This document shows, in pieces, positions 1 to 10,497 of a DNA stretch of 64,000 nt; position 1 is the first letter of the stretch; the number at the start of each line of letters is the position of its first letter. A program made the position numbers and the translations under genes. The notes beneath the pieces were generated by a model. The model had not been told where the DNA came from, did no database searches, and saw nothing but the letters and a program-made list of their open reading frames with translations. The DNA comes from Typha latifolia (taxonomy: Eukaryota; Streptophyta; Magnoliopsida; Poales; Typhaceae). The DNA is taken from positions 2,914,001 to 2,978,000 of the forward strand of contig CM034109.1 of the NCBI GenBank assembly GCA_019914945.1. Direction: 5' to 3'.

Positions 1-1
1 A

Positions 2-343
2 CATCGCTACTTTGGTCCGTTTCGGGTGTTAGAGCGTATCGGTCCAGTTGCATATCGTTTGGAGCTGCCATAGGGGTCAAGAGTGCATCTTGTCTTTCAT
101 GTTTTATTACTGAGGGAGCGGATTGGAGATCATGAGATCGTTGGACTTGTTCTATCGGAGCCATTGGAGGAGACATAGATCGTAGAGCTAGTTCGTGTAC
201 TTGCTAAGCAACAACGACGACATGGTACCAAATTAGAGATGGAGATTCTAGTCGAGTGGCTTGGCAAGTCATTTGATGAGGCGACATGGGAGTTGGAGAC
301 TGACATTTTGGAGCGTTTTTCCGACTTTTCACCTTGTGGGTAA
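2..343 (+). pseudogene. Ty3/gypsy integrase C-terminus with chromodomain-like tail (element A)
   Basis: This is the last 113 codons of a gypsy pol polyprotein; the rest lies outside the window. The frame reads HRYFGPFRVLERIGPVAYRL near its start, the conserved integrase C-terminal block, and later VRVLA...HGTKLEMEILVEWLGK...ATWELETDILERFSDF, the chromodomain-like tail of plant chromoviruses. At least two in-frame stops (for example after RLELP) make it non-functional. A polypurine stretch (AAGGTGGGGGAAGC) follows the TAA and leads directly into the 3' LTR, which fixes the strand and order. Known role of the family: the integrase inserts cDNA into the genome and the chromodomain steers it to chromatin. 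Confidence 0.85.
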
Positions 344-364
344 GGTGGGGGAAGCATGGTAGGC

Positions 365-1232
365 TGATACATTTAGTTAGGATCTTTTCTTATTGCATTT
401 GTTCTTTATTTTCATTAAAATAAAATTCTTATATGTCGTGTTCGAACGCAAGAGGGGTTGCGTTCAAACGTCCTTGCGAATGCCTACTTAGGTTTGCAAA
501 TACAAAGAACGCGTAATCCGCGATCAAACGCGGTCGGGTGAGTTCGAACACCGCGTTCGAAGGCCTGCATCGCGTTCGCACATATAGAGAACACCTTTTG
601 TGCGTTCGAACATGATCAGGCACGTTCGAACGTTATCGGAGGGAATCCTCTAGAATTAGGGTTACTTATTATTATTAAGACTTATTGGCTAGCCTCTATA
701 AATATGTGGATGGCAGCTAACTTCATTATGCTATTGGAATATTGATTTCTTGCCTCTTTATCATCTTTCTATCCTAATCTATTGGAATATTATTCTCTTC
801 TTTCCTCTCTCTTCACCATCCTTCCACCTATACCGTTGGCAAGGTTTCTCCTAACTTCTAATCTCTCTCGACTATCGATTCCTCCCTCTTCTTTGGGAAC
901 TCGACCACTTCTTTCCCTTCGACCATATCCCTTAACCACATCCACCATCCACCTTCATCTCCATAATCCTCCATAACCCTAACATCCACTCCACCCATCA
1001 CCACCACCATCACCAGCGTTCTTTCATGTTTTCATCCCAGTTACAATTCGAATCTATGAAGAGTGTATACAAAAATTGTAGATCAGGGAGTTACGGATCT
1101 AATCCACGTGGTTTCGTAATTTTTGGACTATAGGAGGATATTTTCCCTCAATTGCGCGGACTGATTCATATAATAAATCCAGATCTTGAAGAAATCATTC
1201 CGTAGACTACCTTTTGGTACAAGAACCCATCA
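365..1232 (+). repeat. 3' LTR of element A
   Basis: The LTR starts TGATACATTTAG right after the polypurine tract and ends AACCCATCA. It matches the LTRs of elements D (minus strand) and F. It holds a TTCGAA-palindrome array (about 434-625), a TATA box (TATAAATAT, about 697-705) and a polypyrimidine leader. Beyond 1232 the sequence switches to the opposite-strand protease/gag of element B, so A is inserted into B. The other end of A is outside the window, so a target duplication cannot be checked. Confidence 0.8.
434..625. promoter_or_regulatory. TTCGAA-palindrome array in LTR of element A
   Basis: This holds repeated sites of the form GCGTTCGAACGC or one-base variants (CGTTCGAACG, GCGTTCGAAGGC, GCGTTCGCA), separated by 15-30 bp spacers. 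It lies about 70 bp upstream of the TATA box, inside U3. Similar arrays occupy the same position in the other gypsy LTRs here and in the copia LTR at 58360-58650. A promoter or enhancer role is inferred from position only. Confidence 0.6.
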
Positions 1233-2570
1233 GATATACACACAATGCTTTCTAACGAGTCCATCAGCCCATAATGTCCTCAACGTGGATGTACCCAAAT
1301 ATGCTTGTATCAATATTTTAGCTTGGATATCTTCCTCCACGCCCTCCTCAGCGGCCTCCTCATGGACCTCCTCTGAACACTCTCCATCATCCGCAACCTC
1401 ATCATCCTCCTTAAGACCGTCGATGAGCATGATAATCCTGATCGGTTTGAAACACCGATGACCTGGGATGAAACGTTCATCGCATCGAATGCAAAGGCCC
1501 TTCGCTCTTCGCTCCTCCACCTGGGTAGGTGTGAGAGTTCGAACGGGAGGTCTTGTGCCTTCTCTAACATCGAAAGAAGATCTCAAATGTTGTTGTGGTC
1601 TAGTACTCACAGCCGCTGTCTTTGAACCTGTAGAATTTTCAATCAGCGTTCTAGGTGCAAATCGCCCATCTCGTTGCCCCAACTTATTTTTGCTACCATC
1701 CTGAGAGCCTTATGTTTTTGCTCCATCCTCACGGCCTTCTCAAAAGCCTCGTCAAGAGTGGTAGGACAAAGAGCACGAACATTTGCCTGTATCTCATCCC
1801 GCAGCCCTGAAATGAATGTGCTCATCAATGTCGGTTCAGATCAAGGTGGCTCACAATGACTACTAACTCTTTCAAATTCAACTTGTTACTCTAATATGGT
1901 CATCCTCTAAAGCATCTTGCTTAATGTGGCAGCAAAATCTTTATATGTCGCTGTCCCAAATCTGTGTGTAATCCTCCTACAAAAGTCAGCCCAACCGGTA
2001 AATCCTCTACCACGAATAACCGATCTATACCAATGCAATGCCCGTTACTTGGAGGTGAAAACTTGCCATCTGGACCTTTGCGTCCTCCGCTATCCTTTGA
2101 CAATCAAAGTATTGTTAAACTTGAAACACCCAATCCATTGGATCACTGCCTTGGAATTTTAGAAAGTCCAAACGTGCGGTTCTCCCCCGAATAGCATTGT
2201 CGGGTTCACGAAGGATCTTTACTCAAGTATGAACCTTTGTGCATGTTAATCACCTTCTCTAAATCCTCGAGCTCGACCATCACCATCTCCGAAGGGATCA
2301 ACATCATCCTCAAAGTGTCAATCCTCCTTATCGACGAAGCGCATTCGTGCCGCTCATAGTTCTGGTTCCACCACCGCCGATCTTGGGTTTTATATCGGAG
2401 GTGGGGGATTATGTGTAGGCATAGGTAAAAAAAGATCATTGACACTAACATGTCGGACCTGGACCTGTGGGGTATCGTTTTAGTGTAGTCCCACCCCTGG
2501 TCCTTCTTGAAGCACCAATCTTCGTCGAGGAGATGACGAAGCCGATCAGTTCATGACATATTCCTTTAAA
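1233..2570 (-). pseudogene. Ty3/gypsy gag and start of protease (element B)
   Basis: On the minus strand the frames read as the Retrotrans_gag C-terminal part (MMSTFISGLRDEIQANVRAL, with EAFEKAVRMEQKHKALRM at about 1643-1828). They continue into the linker and zinc-knuckle-like block RAKGLCIRCDERFIPGHRC (about 1470-1520), an acidic linker, and the first residues of the aspartic protease (VRKHCVYI), where LTR A cuts in. Gag normally packages RNA into virus-like particles. The N-terminal gag region, the primer-binding site and the LTR end have been lost near 2570-2597, and stops and frameshifts break the frame. It aligns by eye with gag of F at 27300-28590. Confidence 0.8.
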
Positions 2571-2596
2571 GCAATATGATCATTCTGCATTGCGAA

Positions 2597-3217
2597 TGAT
2601 GGCGGTGGTGATGGGTGGAGTGAAAGTTAGGGTTATGGATGATAATTGAGATGAGGGTGGATGGGTGATGTTGTTTAAGGGATAAAAATGAAGGGAAAGA
2701 AGTGGTCGAGATCCCAAAGAAGAGGGAGGACTCAACAGACGAGGGAGATTAGAAATTAGGGGAGACCTTGCCAACAGTAGAGGTGGTAGGTTGGTGAAGA
2801 GGGAGGAGGGAGATGTAGAGAGAATAGAGAGAAGATAGCAGGCAAGAAATCAATAATCCAATAGCATAATAAATTTGGCTGCCATCCACACCTTTATAGA
2901 GGTTAGCCAACAAGCCCTAATAACAATAACTAACCATAATCCTAGTAGAATCCCGCCGATCGCATTCGAACGTGCCTGATCACGTTCGGACGCACAAAAG
3001 GTATTCTCTGTTTGTGCGAACGTGATGCAGGCATTCAAACACGCCCGACCGCATTTCAACGCACATTTTGTGTTCTCTATTTTTGCGAACCTAATGCAGG
3101 CGTTCGCAAGGGCGTTCAAACGCGACCCCTTTCGGGTTCGAACGCGACCAACAAGAATTTTATTTTAATAAAAATAAATAATTAATGGAATAAGAAAAGA
3201 CCCTAACTAAATGTATC
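2597..3217 (-). repeat. Partial 5' LTR of element B
   Basis: This matches the LTR of element D in the same orientation (shared block GATGGGTGGAGTG and the polypurine tract that is the complement of the CT-rich leader). Its outer end reads GTATCG at about 3212-3217, the complement of the usual TGATAC start with one change. The inner LTR end is missing and is fused directly to broken gag. It contains a decayed TTCGAA-type array at about 2955-3150. Confidence 0.7.
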
Positions 3218-3640
3218 GTACCACTATTACAATCCTGTTTGATGAAGTGCGAATAAAACTCAAGATCAATTCTACTCTAGGGTAGAAATTTCGAGAAGAA
3301 CAACAAATGATCTAGCTGTCCAATAGATCTGATATATTGACAAGTTGTTCATCAATATTTCAATCAGTTTGCACATATTTAGAGGATAATCTAACAAGCA
3401 AAATAATCAAAAGATAGTCCTAGAACAATGCAGTTCGTCGATCGCGTTTGAACGTGCTAAATATGTTCTCTATCTTTGTGAACGTGTGTAGGCATTTGAT
3501 CAATGCGTTCGAGCTCGGTTCTAACATGTTTGAACATACTAAATACATTCTCTGTATTTGTGAATGTATGTAGGTGTTTGAAGTCGCGTTCGAATGTGAC
3601 TTCCTGGCGTTTAAATATGATTGCGAGAAATCTTTATTCT
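3218..3640. other. Unassigned flank with a decayed TTCGAA-type array
   Basis: I see no gene here. 3430-3600 holds a degenerate run of GCGTTCGAG, GTTTGAACGTG and TTCGAATGTG sites with the spacer text TGTTCTCTATCTTTGTGAACG typical of the LTR arrays. It is probably a truncated gypsy LTR remnant. The remaining sequence is not recognised. Confidence 0.45.
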
Positions 3641-5020
3641 TCCAAAACAAAAGTTATTTCCTTCGAGGCTGGTTGGTCAGGTCCAAGCCTTATCAAGCTG
3701 AATCGTAACATATTATTAGGCATTTTGTTGACTTCTACTCTGATTTGTGCAGAGTGTTCGTTCCCTTAGCTGGGCCTCTTACTGACTAGCCTGCACCCCA
3801 TATATTGGGAGGTGCTGACAGGGCCTGCCTTGTGCGGCTTGTGATAAATGAGGAAATTAGAGATGTTTGTAGGAGCATGTCTTCGAGAAAGACTCGGAGC
3901 CCTAATGGGTTTCAAATTGAGGTGTACAAAACCGACTAGAAAATTCTGGGTCCACACCTCTTAAGGGCTGTCGATTGGTTTTTTGTGTCCCCATATGCCA
4001 AAGCAGTGGACCGAAACCTATATTACATTAATTCCTAAAAGTGATAGCCCGACTAAAGTTACGAACCCTATAGCTAGCTCTTTGTAATATTTGCTACAAA
4101 GTTATTTCCAAGCTTTTGGTTAATACACTTATTGGCCCTGAACAGACAGCCTTATAGCTAGCTGAACTATTGGTGCAAATATTCTGGCTACTAAAGAGCT
4201 AGCTTATTCATTAGCAACTAATAAGGAGGCCCCTCCCATGATATTGTTAAAATTAGATACAAAAAAGGCTTATGGCTGACTTAAGCTGGGAAGCCATTAT
4301 CCATGTAATACGATTATGCATTTCTGTTCTAATAGTGTGACTAGATTTGTGTGTGCATCTCCTCTCCGAGGTTCTTCATATTGGTTAATGGTAAGCCTTC
4401 TACCTAGATTGCCCCTACTCATGGTATCTGATAGGCGGGACCATCTGTCCCCCTACCTACTCATTTTGTGTTCACAGGTTCTTACTAGCCTATTTAGCGA
4501 GGTCACTGCCAACTTGCATTTGGTTAGCTTCCCATCTTGAGGTGAGCGGTCTAACTTGACTATTATATGCAGATAATGTTCTATGCCTGATGGGATTTTG
4601 GATAGTATTTCTCATTTGACTAGGCATTTCTTTTGGAAAAAGAAGGCTGTCGAAACGGATTTACACCTTGTAAGATACGATTCCTTACTTGATCGTAAGT
4701 TTAAGGGGGCTGAATATACGAAATTTATGCCTTGCCAAAATTGCCCTCATAGGCAAGAATGTCTTCCACTTTTTAAATGGGTCAAGTAGGGCTTGAATCC
4801 ATATCATAAAAGTCAAATATTAGAAACTTGATTCGTATGCCTCTAGGACGCAACATGTATCTTTTTGGGCTTCAAAAGCTCTCTGTAAGGCTGTCACTAC
4901 TTTCATCAGGGTATCTAAATTGCATTAGAAATGAAGCTTCCGTCAACTTGCTGGAAGATCCGTGGATGGGAAGCATCTCGCTCACATGCAGACCACTTAC
5001 TATAAACATGCAAATCATGT
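3641..5020 (+). pseudogene. LINE (L1-type) reverse transcriptase, 5' segment
   Basis: Reading across frames, the order of motifs is that of a plant L1 reverse transcriptase. EEIRDVCRSMSSRKTRSPNG with FQIEVYK (about 3849-3935) corresponds to the usual PGPDGF...FYK block. YITLIPKSDSPTKV (about 4028) is the LIPK block. Then come LLKLDTKKAYG, DHLSPYLLILC (about 4440, normally GDPLSPYLF) and YADNVL (about 4570), a damaged YADD catalytic site. The tail shows FFWKKK...LVRYDSLLDRK and LLEDPWMGS. Numerous stops and frameshifts show it is long dead. The enzyme would copy its own RNA at a nicked target. It continues at 24741 after the element C insertion. Confidence 0.8.
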
Positions 5021-6067
5021 TGATGTGATCCGGGTCTGATTAGATCAATTAATAGGGACATTGAGCTCGATTGATCGAGTCTATTTATCTTTTAATTATT
5101 TTATAATGTAAATATTTTAGGTAAGTCTAGTTTAGTCATGTGAGCTATTAAAACAAGTCGAAATAAGTCATGACAGCCCTTAAGACAATTCTAGTTAAGT
5201 CAAGTAAATCTTTAATTAAGGCAAGTCAAATAAGTCATATTTTATCTAAATTTTTGGAATTTTAATTATTAATTAATTATGTGACTAGAAACATATTAAG
5301 ATATATTGATCAAGCCCTATCACTTACTTTTCTTTACAGTGCTACATATTGTAGTCAAGTTGTCATCACTTTATTTCTCCTCTCGTTTCGTGTATTATGT
5401 TCTATTTGATGTGTCAATGTTTGAGTTGAATTACTAAAACTATCTACCTTTGCTAGGGTAGGCCAATCCTTCTTGATGTGATCTGGGTCTTAACAGATCA
5501 ATTCACGAGGACATTGGGCTCGATTGATTGAGTATATTTATCCTTCAATTATTTTATGATGTAAGCCTTTTAGGTAAGTCTAGTTTAGTCATGTGAGCCA
5601 TTAAAGCAAGTTGAAATAAGTCATAATAGACTTTAAGGCAAGTCTAGTTAAGTCAAGTAAGTCTTTAAGGCAAGTCCAATTAAATCATGTAAGCCTTTAA
5701 GGCAAATCCTAATTCGAGTCGTGTCAGCCTTTAAGGCAAATCCTAATTCAAGTCATGTCAGGCTTTAGGGCTAGTGCTAATGGGACTCGTTGTAACTACC
5801 TCTGTATATAGAGGGGTTGGGCTCATTATTAAACATCCAAGCATTGAGAAAGTATTCTAACCTTGAGTTTATTTTAGGAGTAAAAGTAAGGTAACCTAGG
5901 AGTAGAAGTAAATTAAATCTTCCTTCATCACCGCCATCGTTGCCCATTATCTTCCTCACCATCACCACCACCATCATCCTTCCTTGCACCCTCTCCATCT
6001 ACCATCATTCACCCTAATCAAAGCATACACTCCCTTGTTGCAGATCATCTCAAGATAGTCCGTAATA
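5021..6067 (+). repeat. 5' LTR of element C, long form with internal duplication
   Basis: The LTR starts TGATGTGATCC and restarts with a second TGATGTGATCTGG at 5474, so about 200 bp of its start is present twice around a 250 bp spacer. 5560-5780 holds degenerate repeats (period about 30) of TAAGGCAAGTCTAGTTAAGTCA. A TATA box (GTATATAGAGG, about 5806) precedes the leader. The end is TAATA at 6067, three bases before the primer-binding site. Element J carries only the second, 562 bp, part. Confidence 0.7.
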
Positions 6068-6070
6068 ATT

Positions 6071-6083
6071 TAGTATCAGAGCC
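6071..6083 (+). other. Primer-binding site of element C (initiator-Met tRNA)
   Basis: TAGTATCAGAGCC follows the LTR end by three bases. It differs at one base from TGGTATCAGAGCC, the plant initiator-Met tRNA complement that primes minus-strand synthesis. Confidence 0.75.
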
Positions 6084-6102
6084 ATCGTTATCCTCGGACC
6101 AA

Positions 6103-7616
6103 ATGACAATCACACGAGGGATGGCAGCAAGAGTAACCAGGGAGGCTTTTACAGTCAGGGATCCACCACCTGGGACGACTACCCGACAACCCAAGAACAC
6201 AAGTCCACTACTGGAACCGCAGACCCCACCATCCTCGATAGCTCAGCCAGAGGTGCTTCAATCCTTGCAATCAATACAAGCATTTGTGGCTGAGATGGTG
6301 TGCGCAATTTATGAACTCCGTGATGAATGGACTTCACGGGCACAAATAAAGACGAATGTTGTGGCTCCCGAACATATAAGCACTGAACCGGTTTAAGAGG
6401 AGGATATGGACCCATCCTTTGGGTGTGCACACAAATGGATGAACCCATCAGGGTTAGGTGCACGAGATGGAGTTCGACGCCCTGAAACTCTACCCTATCC
6501 AATGACTAGGGCTTGGTCTAAGTCGACGGCACTAAGGGCTTGGCGCAAACCACCTGTGCCTAGGGCTTAAACTAAGCCACTCGCAACTTGAGTTTGACCC
6601 CAAATAGAGTAGGGTAGACCCTAGCATGAACTGCCTGCACCAAGACCAGGGCTTGAGCAACCCACGACTAGAGGTTGGCCTGAGACACCTACGGCTAGGG
6701 CAGGCAATGGTCCGAACCAATGGGTCATAAAGCCGATGCCATAGTGGGGCCCCCCCTCCACGTGGCAAAAGGGACACACGTGGGGAACAAGGACATGCCA
6801 TCCATGAAGATAGGCCATTTGTAGGGGCTCAAGTTTAGACCATACGACTCAATTTTCCCAAGTTCGCAGGAGGCAATCCACTAGACTGGCTCTATCGACC
6901 AGATCAATTCTTCACCTACCAAGGGACCCCAGACCACCAGAAGGTCCTAATAGCCTCATTCCACTTGGAGGATGCCGCGATCAGATAGTTCCAAGCAGCA
7001 CAACGAACTCAAATGTTTCCATCTTGGCATGAGTTTGCATCTGCACTATGTACTTGGTTCGGTCCGACTAAGTATGAAGACTTCCAAGCAATCTTGAGTA
7101 AGCTAACTCAATGGACCACATTCCAAGCTTATCAAGAAGAGTTTTAAAAAATTTACAACCGCGTACCAGGTTGGTGAGACTTAGCCCTTCGCAGCACCTT
7201 TAGGACTCAGGTCTGACATACAAGCGGAGGTCAAGGCCATGAGGCCTAGGACAGTATTGGAGGCCTTTTCTATAGCTGCCATGATGGAGGAGAAGGTCAA
7301 GGAGCTACGAAGAAGCTCCAAGGTGCCATAGAGCCCTACAGACTAGAGAGGATCCCAGCTGGCTCCATCGAGTAATGCTAGATTTGGTCCTCCCACTCAA
7401 TCGCAAGGGGGAAAGTCGCTACCATCTAGTGCTCCTCTCACTGACTTCAGAGGGCAATGGAAGAGCTTCTCTCGAAGGCTAACCCCGACACAACTTGAGG
7501 AAAGGAGGGCCAACGGTTTACGCTTCCACTGCAATGAGAAGTTTGCTCCGAGGAAAGGAAGGCCAAGGGTTTATGCTTCTACTACGATAAGAAGTTTGCT
7601 CTAAGGAAAGGAAGGC
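6103..7616 (+). pseudogene. Ty3/gypsy gag of element C
   Basis: It starts at ATG 6103 (MTITRGMAARVTREAF), a start also seen in gag of H (MTITRSMAARRDDEEE) and I (MTTTRAMAARRDEED), which supports the start. A stop closes the first frame at 6396. The Retrotrans_gag domain is readable at about 6850-7330: RLNFPKFAGGNPLDWLYR, QFFTYQGTPDHQKVLIASFH, then FGPTKYEDFQAILSKLTQ. The zinc-knuckle region (RANGLRFHCNEKFAP, about 7507-7550) is interrupted by a 53-bp tandem duplication and then by LTR sequence at 7617. It is non-coding now. Confidence 0.8.
7497..7616 (+). repeat. 53-bp tandem duplication inside the gag zinc knuckle
   Basis: A unit beginning GAGGAAAGGAGGGCCAACGG at 7497 is repeated at 7550 and again partly at 7603. 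The period of 53 is not a multiple of three, so the repeat throws the knuckle out of frame. Confidence 0.75.
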
Positions 7617-8531
7617 CATTAAGGTAAGTCGAAATAAGTCATGACAGCCCTTAAGACATGTCTAGTTATGTCAAGTAAGTCTTTAATTAAGGCAAGTTAA
7701 ATAAGTCACGTTTTGTCTAAATTTTTTGGAACTTTGATTATTAATTGATTATGTGGAATAGAAACATATTAAGATTTATTGATCAAGCCCTACCACTCAC
7801 TTTTCTTTATAGTGCTACCTATTGTAGTCAAGTATAGAGTTTGTGTCAAATTGTCATCACTTTATTTCTCCGCATATTCCATATATTATGTTCTATTTGA
7901 TGTGTCAATATCTGAGTTGAATTAATAAAACTATCTACCTTTGCTGGGGTAGCCCAATCCTTCTTGATGTGATCTAGGTCTTATCTGAACAATTCATGGG
8001 GACATTAGGTTCGATTGGTCGACTCTATTTATCTTTTAATTATTTCATGATAATTATTTTATGATGTAAGCCTTTTATGCAAGTCTAGTTTAGTCATGTG
8101 AGCCATTAAGGCAAGTCAAAATAAGTCATGATAGTCCTTAAGGCAAGTCTAGTTAAGTCATGTAAGTCGGTAAGTCCAACTAAGTCATGTAAGCCTCTAA
8201 GTAAATCATAATTCGAGTCATGTCGACCTTTAGGGCTAGTCCTAATGGGACTCGTTGTAACCTACCTCTATATATAGAGGGGTTGGGCTTCTTGTTAAAC
8301 ATCCAAGCATTGAGAAAGTATTTTAGCTTTGAGTTTATCTTAGGAGTAAGAGTAAGATAACCTAAGAGTAAAAGTCAATTAATCTTCCTTCATCACCGCA
8401 TTGCTGCCCATCATCTTCCTCATCATCACCACCACCATCATCACTCCTTCCACCCTCTCCATCTACCATCATTCACCATAATCAAAGCATACGCTCTCTT
8501 ATTACGGATCATCTCTAATCGACACGTAACA
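7617..8531 (+). repeat. Second, 5'-truncated LTR copy of the C family
   Basis: This matches 5150-6067 almost end to end, including the spacer before the internal TGATGTGATC restart (here at 7965), the AAGTCTAGTTAAGTCA repeats, the TATA box (CTATATATAGAGG, about 8269) and the end GACACGTAACA. It lacks the first about 130 bp. It lies between gag and integrase where protease, reverse transcriptase and RNase H should be, so it marks a deletion or recombination junction. Confidence 0.7.
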
Positions 8532-8536
8532 TCCCC

Positions 8537-9590
8537 TTGTTGGACCAGATCAGGGATGCTACCTTGAAGGACCCAAGCCTTGTGAAATTTGTGGCTCAGG
8601 TGACTCAAGACCCATCAAGTCAGATCGAGTATAGGATGAGAGATGGACTAGTGCTCAAGGGGAGCCAAATCCTAATCCTAACTAATGCAGACTTGCAAAC
8701 CGCCTTGATTAGCCACTTCCATGACTCACCCCTCATAGGCCACGAGGGCATCTTTTGGACCCACAAGCGACTATCCCTCAATTGATGGTGGATCGACATA
8801 AAGAAAGACGTCTGCAACTACATCTGCACATGTGAAGTCTGCTAGCTAACCAAAGCAGATTCGACTTGACTAGTCAACCTTCTCCTACCCCTTCCCGTGC
8901 CCGAGCAAAATTGAGAAGATATTTCGATGGACTTCATTGAAAGCCTACAGACCATCCAAGGGCGATCGGTTATCATGGTGGTGATCGATCGCCTCTCCAA
9001 GTATGCGCACTTCTTAGTGCTTGCCCACCCCTACACCGCATGGAAGATCGCGGAGGTCTTCGTTCACAATGTGGCTACACTCCACGGGATACCACGATCT
9101 ATTATGTCCAATCGACATCCGGTGTTCACTATTAAGTTCTAGCAAGAACTCCTTCGTCTGTAGGGCATAACATTTCGGATGAGCTCGCCATACAATCCAT
9201 AAATGGACGGGCAAACATAGGTCTTGAACCGGTGTTTGGAGCAATACCTACGGTGCTACGCCAAAGAGAAACCAAGGCGGTGGCTCCACTTCTTACTATG
9301 GGCGGAGTGGGCCTACAACATTGCCCACCACTCAGCCATAGACATCACGCCATTTGAGTCAGTTTATGATAGGCTGCCTCCTACCTTGGTCTTGTACACA
9401 CCGACTTGACGGACGAAATGCACGGACATCAAGGAAACCCTTGTGGGTAGGTATGCTCAGATTCGACGATTGAAGGCCAACTTGGTGGTTAAACAAAACC
9501 AGATGAAGTAGATCTACAATCGGCGACACCAAGATCGGACGTTCATAGTAGGAGATTGGGTCTACATCAAACTCCAACCCTATCGCCAGA
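8537..9590 (+). pseudogene. Ty3/gypsy integrase of element C
   Basis: The frame opens with the pre-integrase region and the H2C2 zinc site (HFHDSPLIGH at about 8730, then CTCEVC). The core follows as ISMDFIESLQ and VVIDRLSKYAHF. Of the three catalytic acids the first Asp (MDFI) remains. The second is lost (SNRHPVF instead of SDRDPVF) and the Glu is a stop (DGQT then TAG at about 9213). LEQYLRCYAKEK and AEWAYNIAHHSAIDITPFE mark the rest of the core. The sequence breaks off after KLQPYR at 9590, where element D is inserted. The integrase can no longer work. Confidence 0.85.
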
Positions 9591-10470
9591 TGATAAGTTC
9601 TGATACCACTTGATGAGTTCTTGAACCAAAGATAGGCTACACAACAATTCCTTCAAGATCTGGATGTATTACAGAAATCAGTATATGTGACCATGGGAAA
9701 ATATTCATCAAATATTCTCCATTAGTTATAAAATTACAAAACAAATTGGGTTAGATCTGCAGCTTTCTGATCTACAACTTTTGTATTTACACCCTTCGCA
9801 TATTTGAACCGTAGCAGCGACGAAAATATGAAATAATGTGGGTGATGGTGGTGGTGATGGGTGGAGTGGATGTTAGGGTTATGGATGGGTATGGAGATGA
9901 ATGTGGATGGTGGATGTGATTAAGGGATACAGACGAAGGGAACAAAGTGGTCGAGATCCCAAAGAAGATGGGGGCTCGACAGTCGAGGGAGATTAGAAGT
10001 TAGGAGAAACCTTGTCAACGGTAGAGGTGGAAGGATGGTGAAGAGGGAGAAGAGAGAAGTCTAGAGAGAAGATAGGAGGCAAGAAATCAATAATCCAATA
10101 GCATAATGAATTTGGCTTCCATCCACATATATATAGAGGCTAGCTAACAAGTCCTAAAATAATATGAAACCCTAATTCTAGAACTTTCCCGTCGATCGTG
10201 TTCAAACGCGCCCGATCGCGTTTGAACGCACCAAAAGACGTTCTCTGTATGTGCGAACACAATACAGGCGTTCGAATGCAGGCATTTGAACTTGCCTGAC
10301 CACGTTCGAATGCACAATATGCGTTCTCTGTATTTATGAACCTGATGTAGGCGTTCGCAAGGGCGTTCGAACGCGGGCCCCTCTAGCGTTTGAACGCAAC
10401 CTATATGAATTTTATTTTAATAAAAATAAACACCTAATGCAATAAGAAAAGATCCTATCTAAGTGTATCA
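9591..10470 (-). repeat. 3' LTR of element D
   Basis: On the minus strand it starts TGATACACTTAG (plus 10470) next to the pol end and polypurine tract. A TTCGAA-type array lies at about 10190-10400, with a TATA box (complement of ATATATATAGAGG, about 10130) and a polypurine leader complement. The inner end carries an embedded primer-binding-site copy (plus TCTGATACCACT, about 9599-9610) followed by a second LTR-like terminus (TGATAAG at 9591). The same layout is seen in F and H. Confidence 0.75.
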
Positions 10471-10497
10471 GCCCACCACGCTTCCCCCACCTTACTC

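Noticed and set aside
3420..3650. 76-codon minus-strand frame next to the LINE
   Set aside because: It overlaps a decayed LTR array and has no homology that I recognise.
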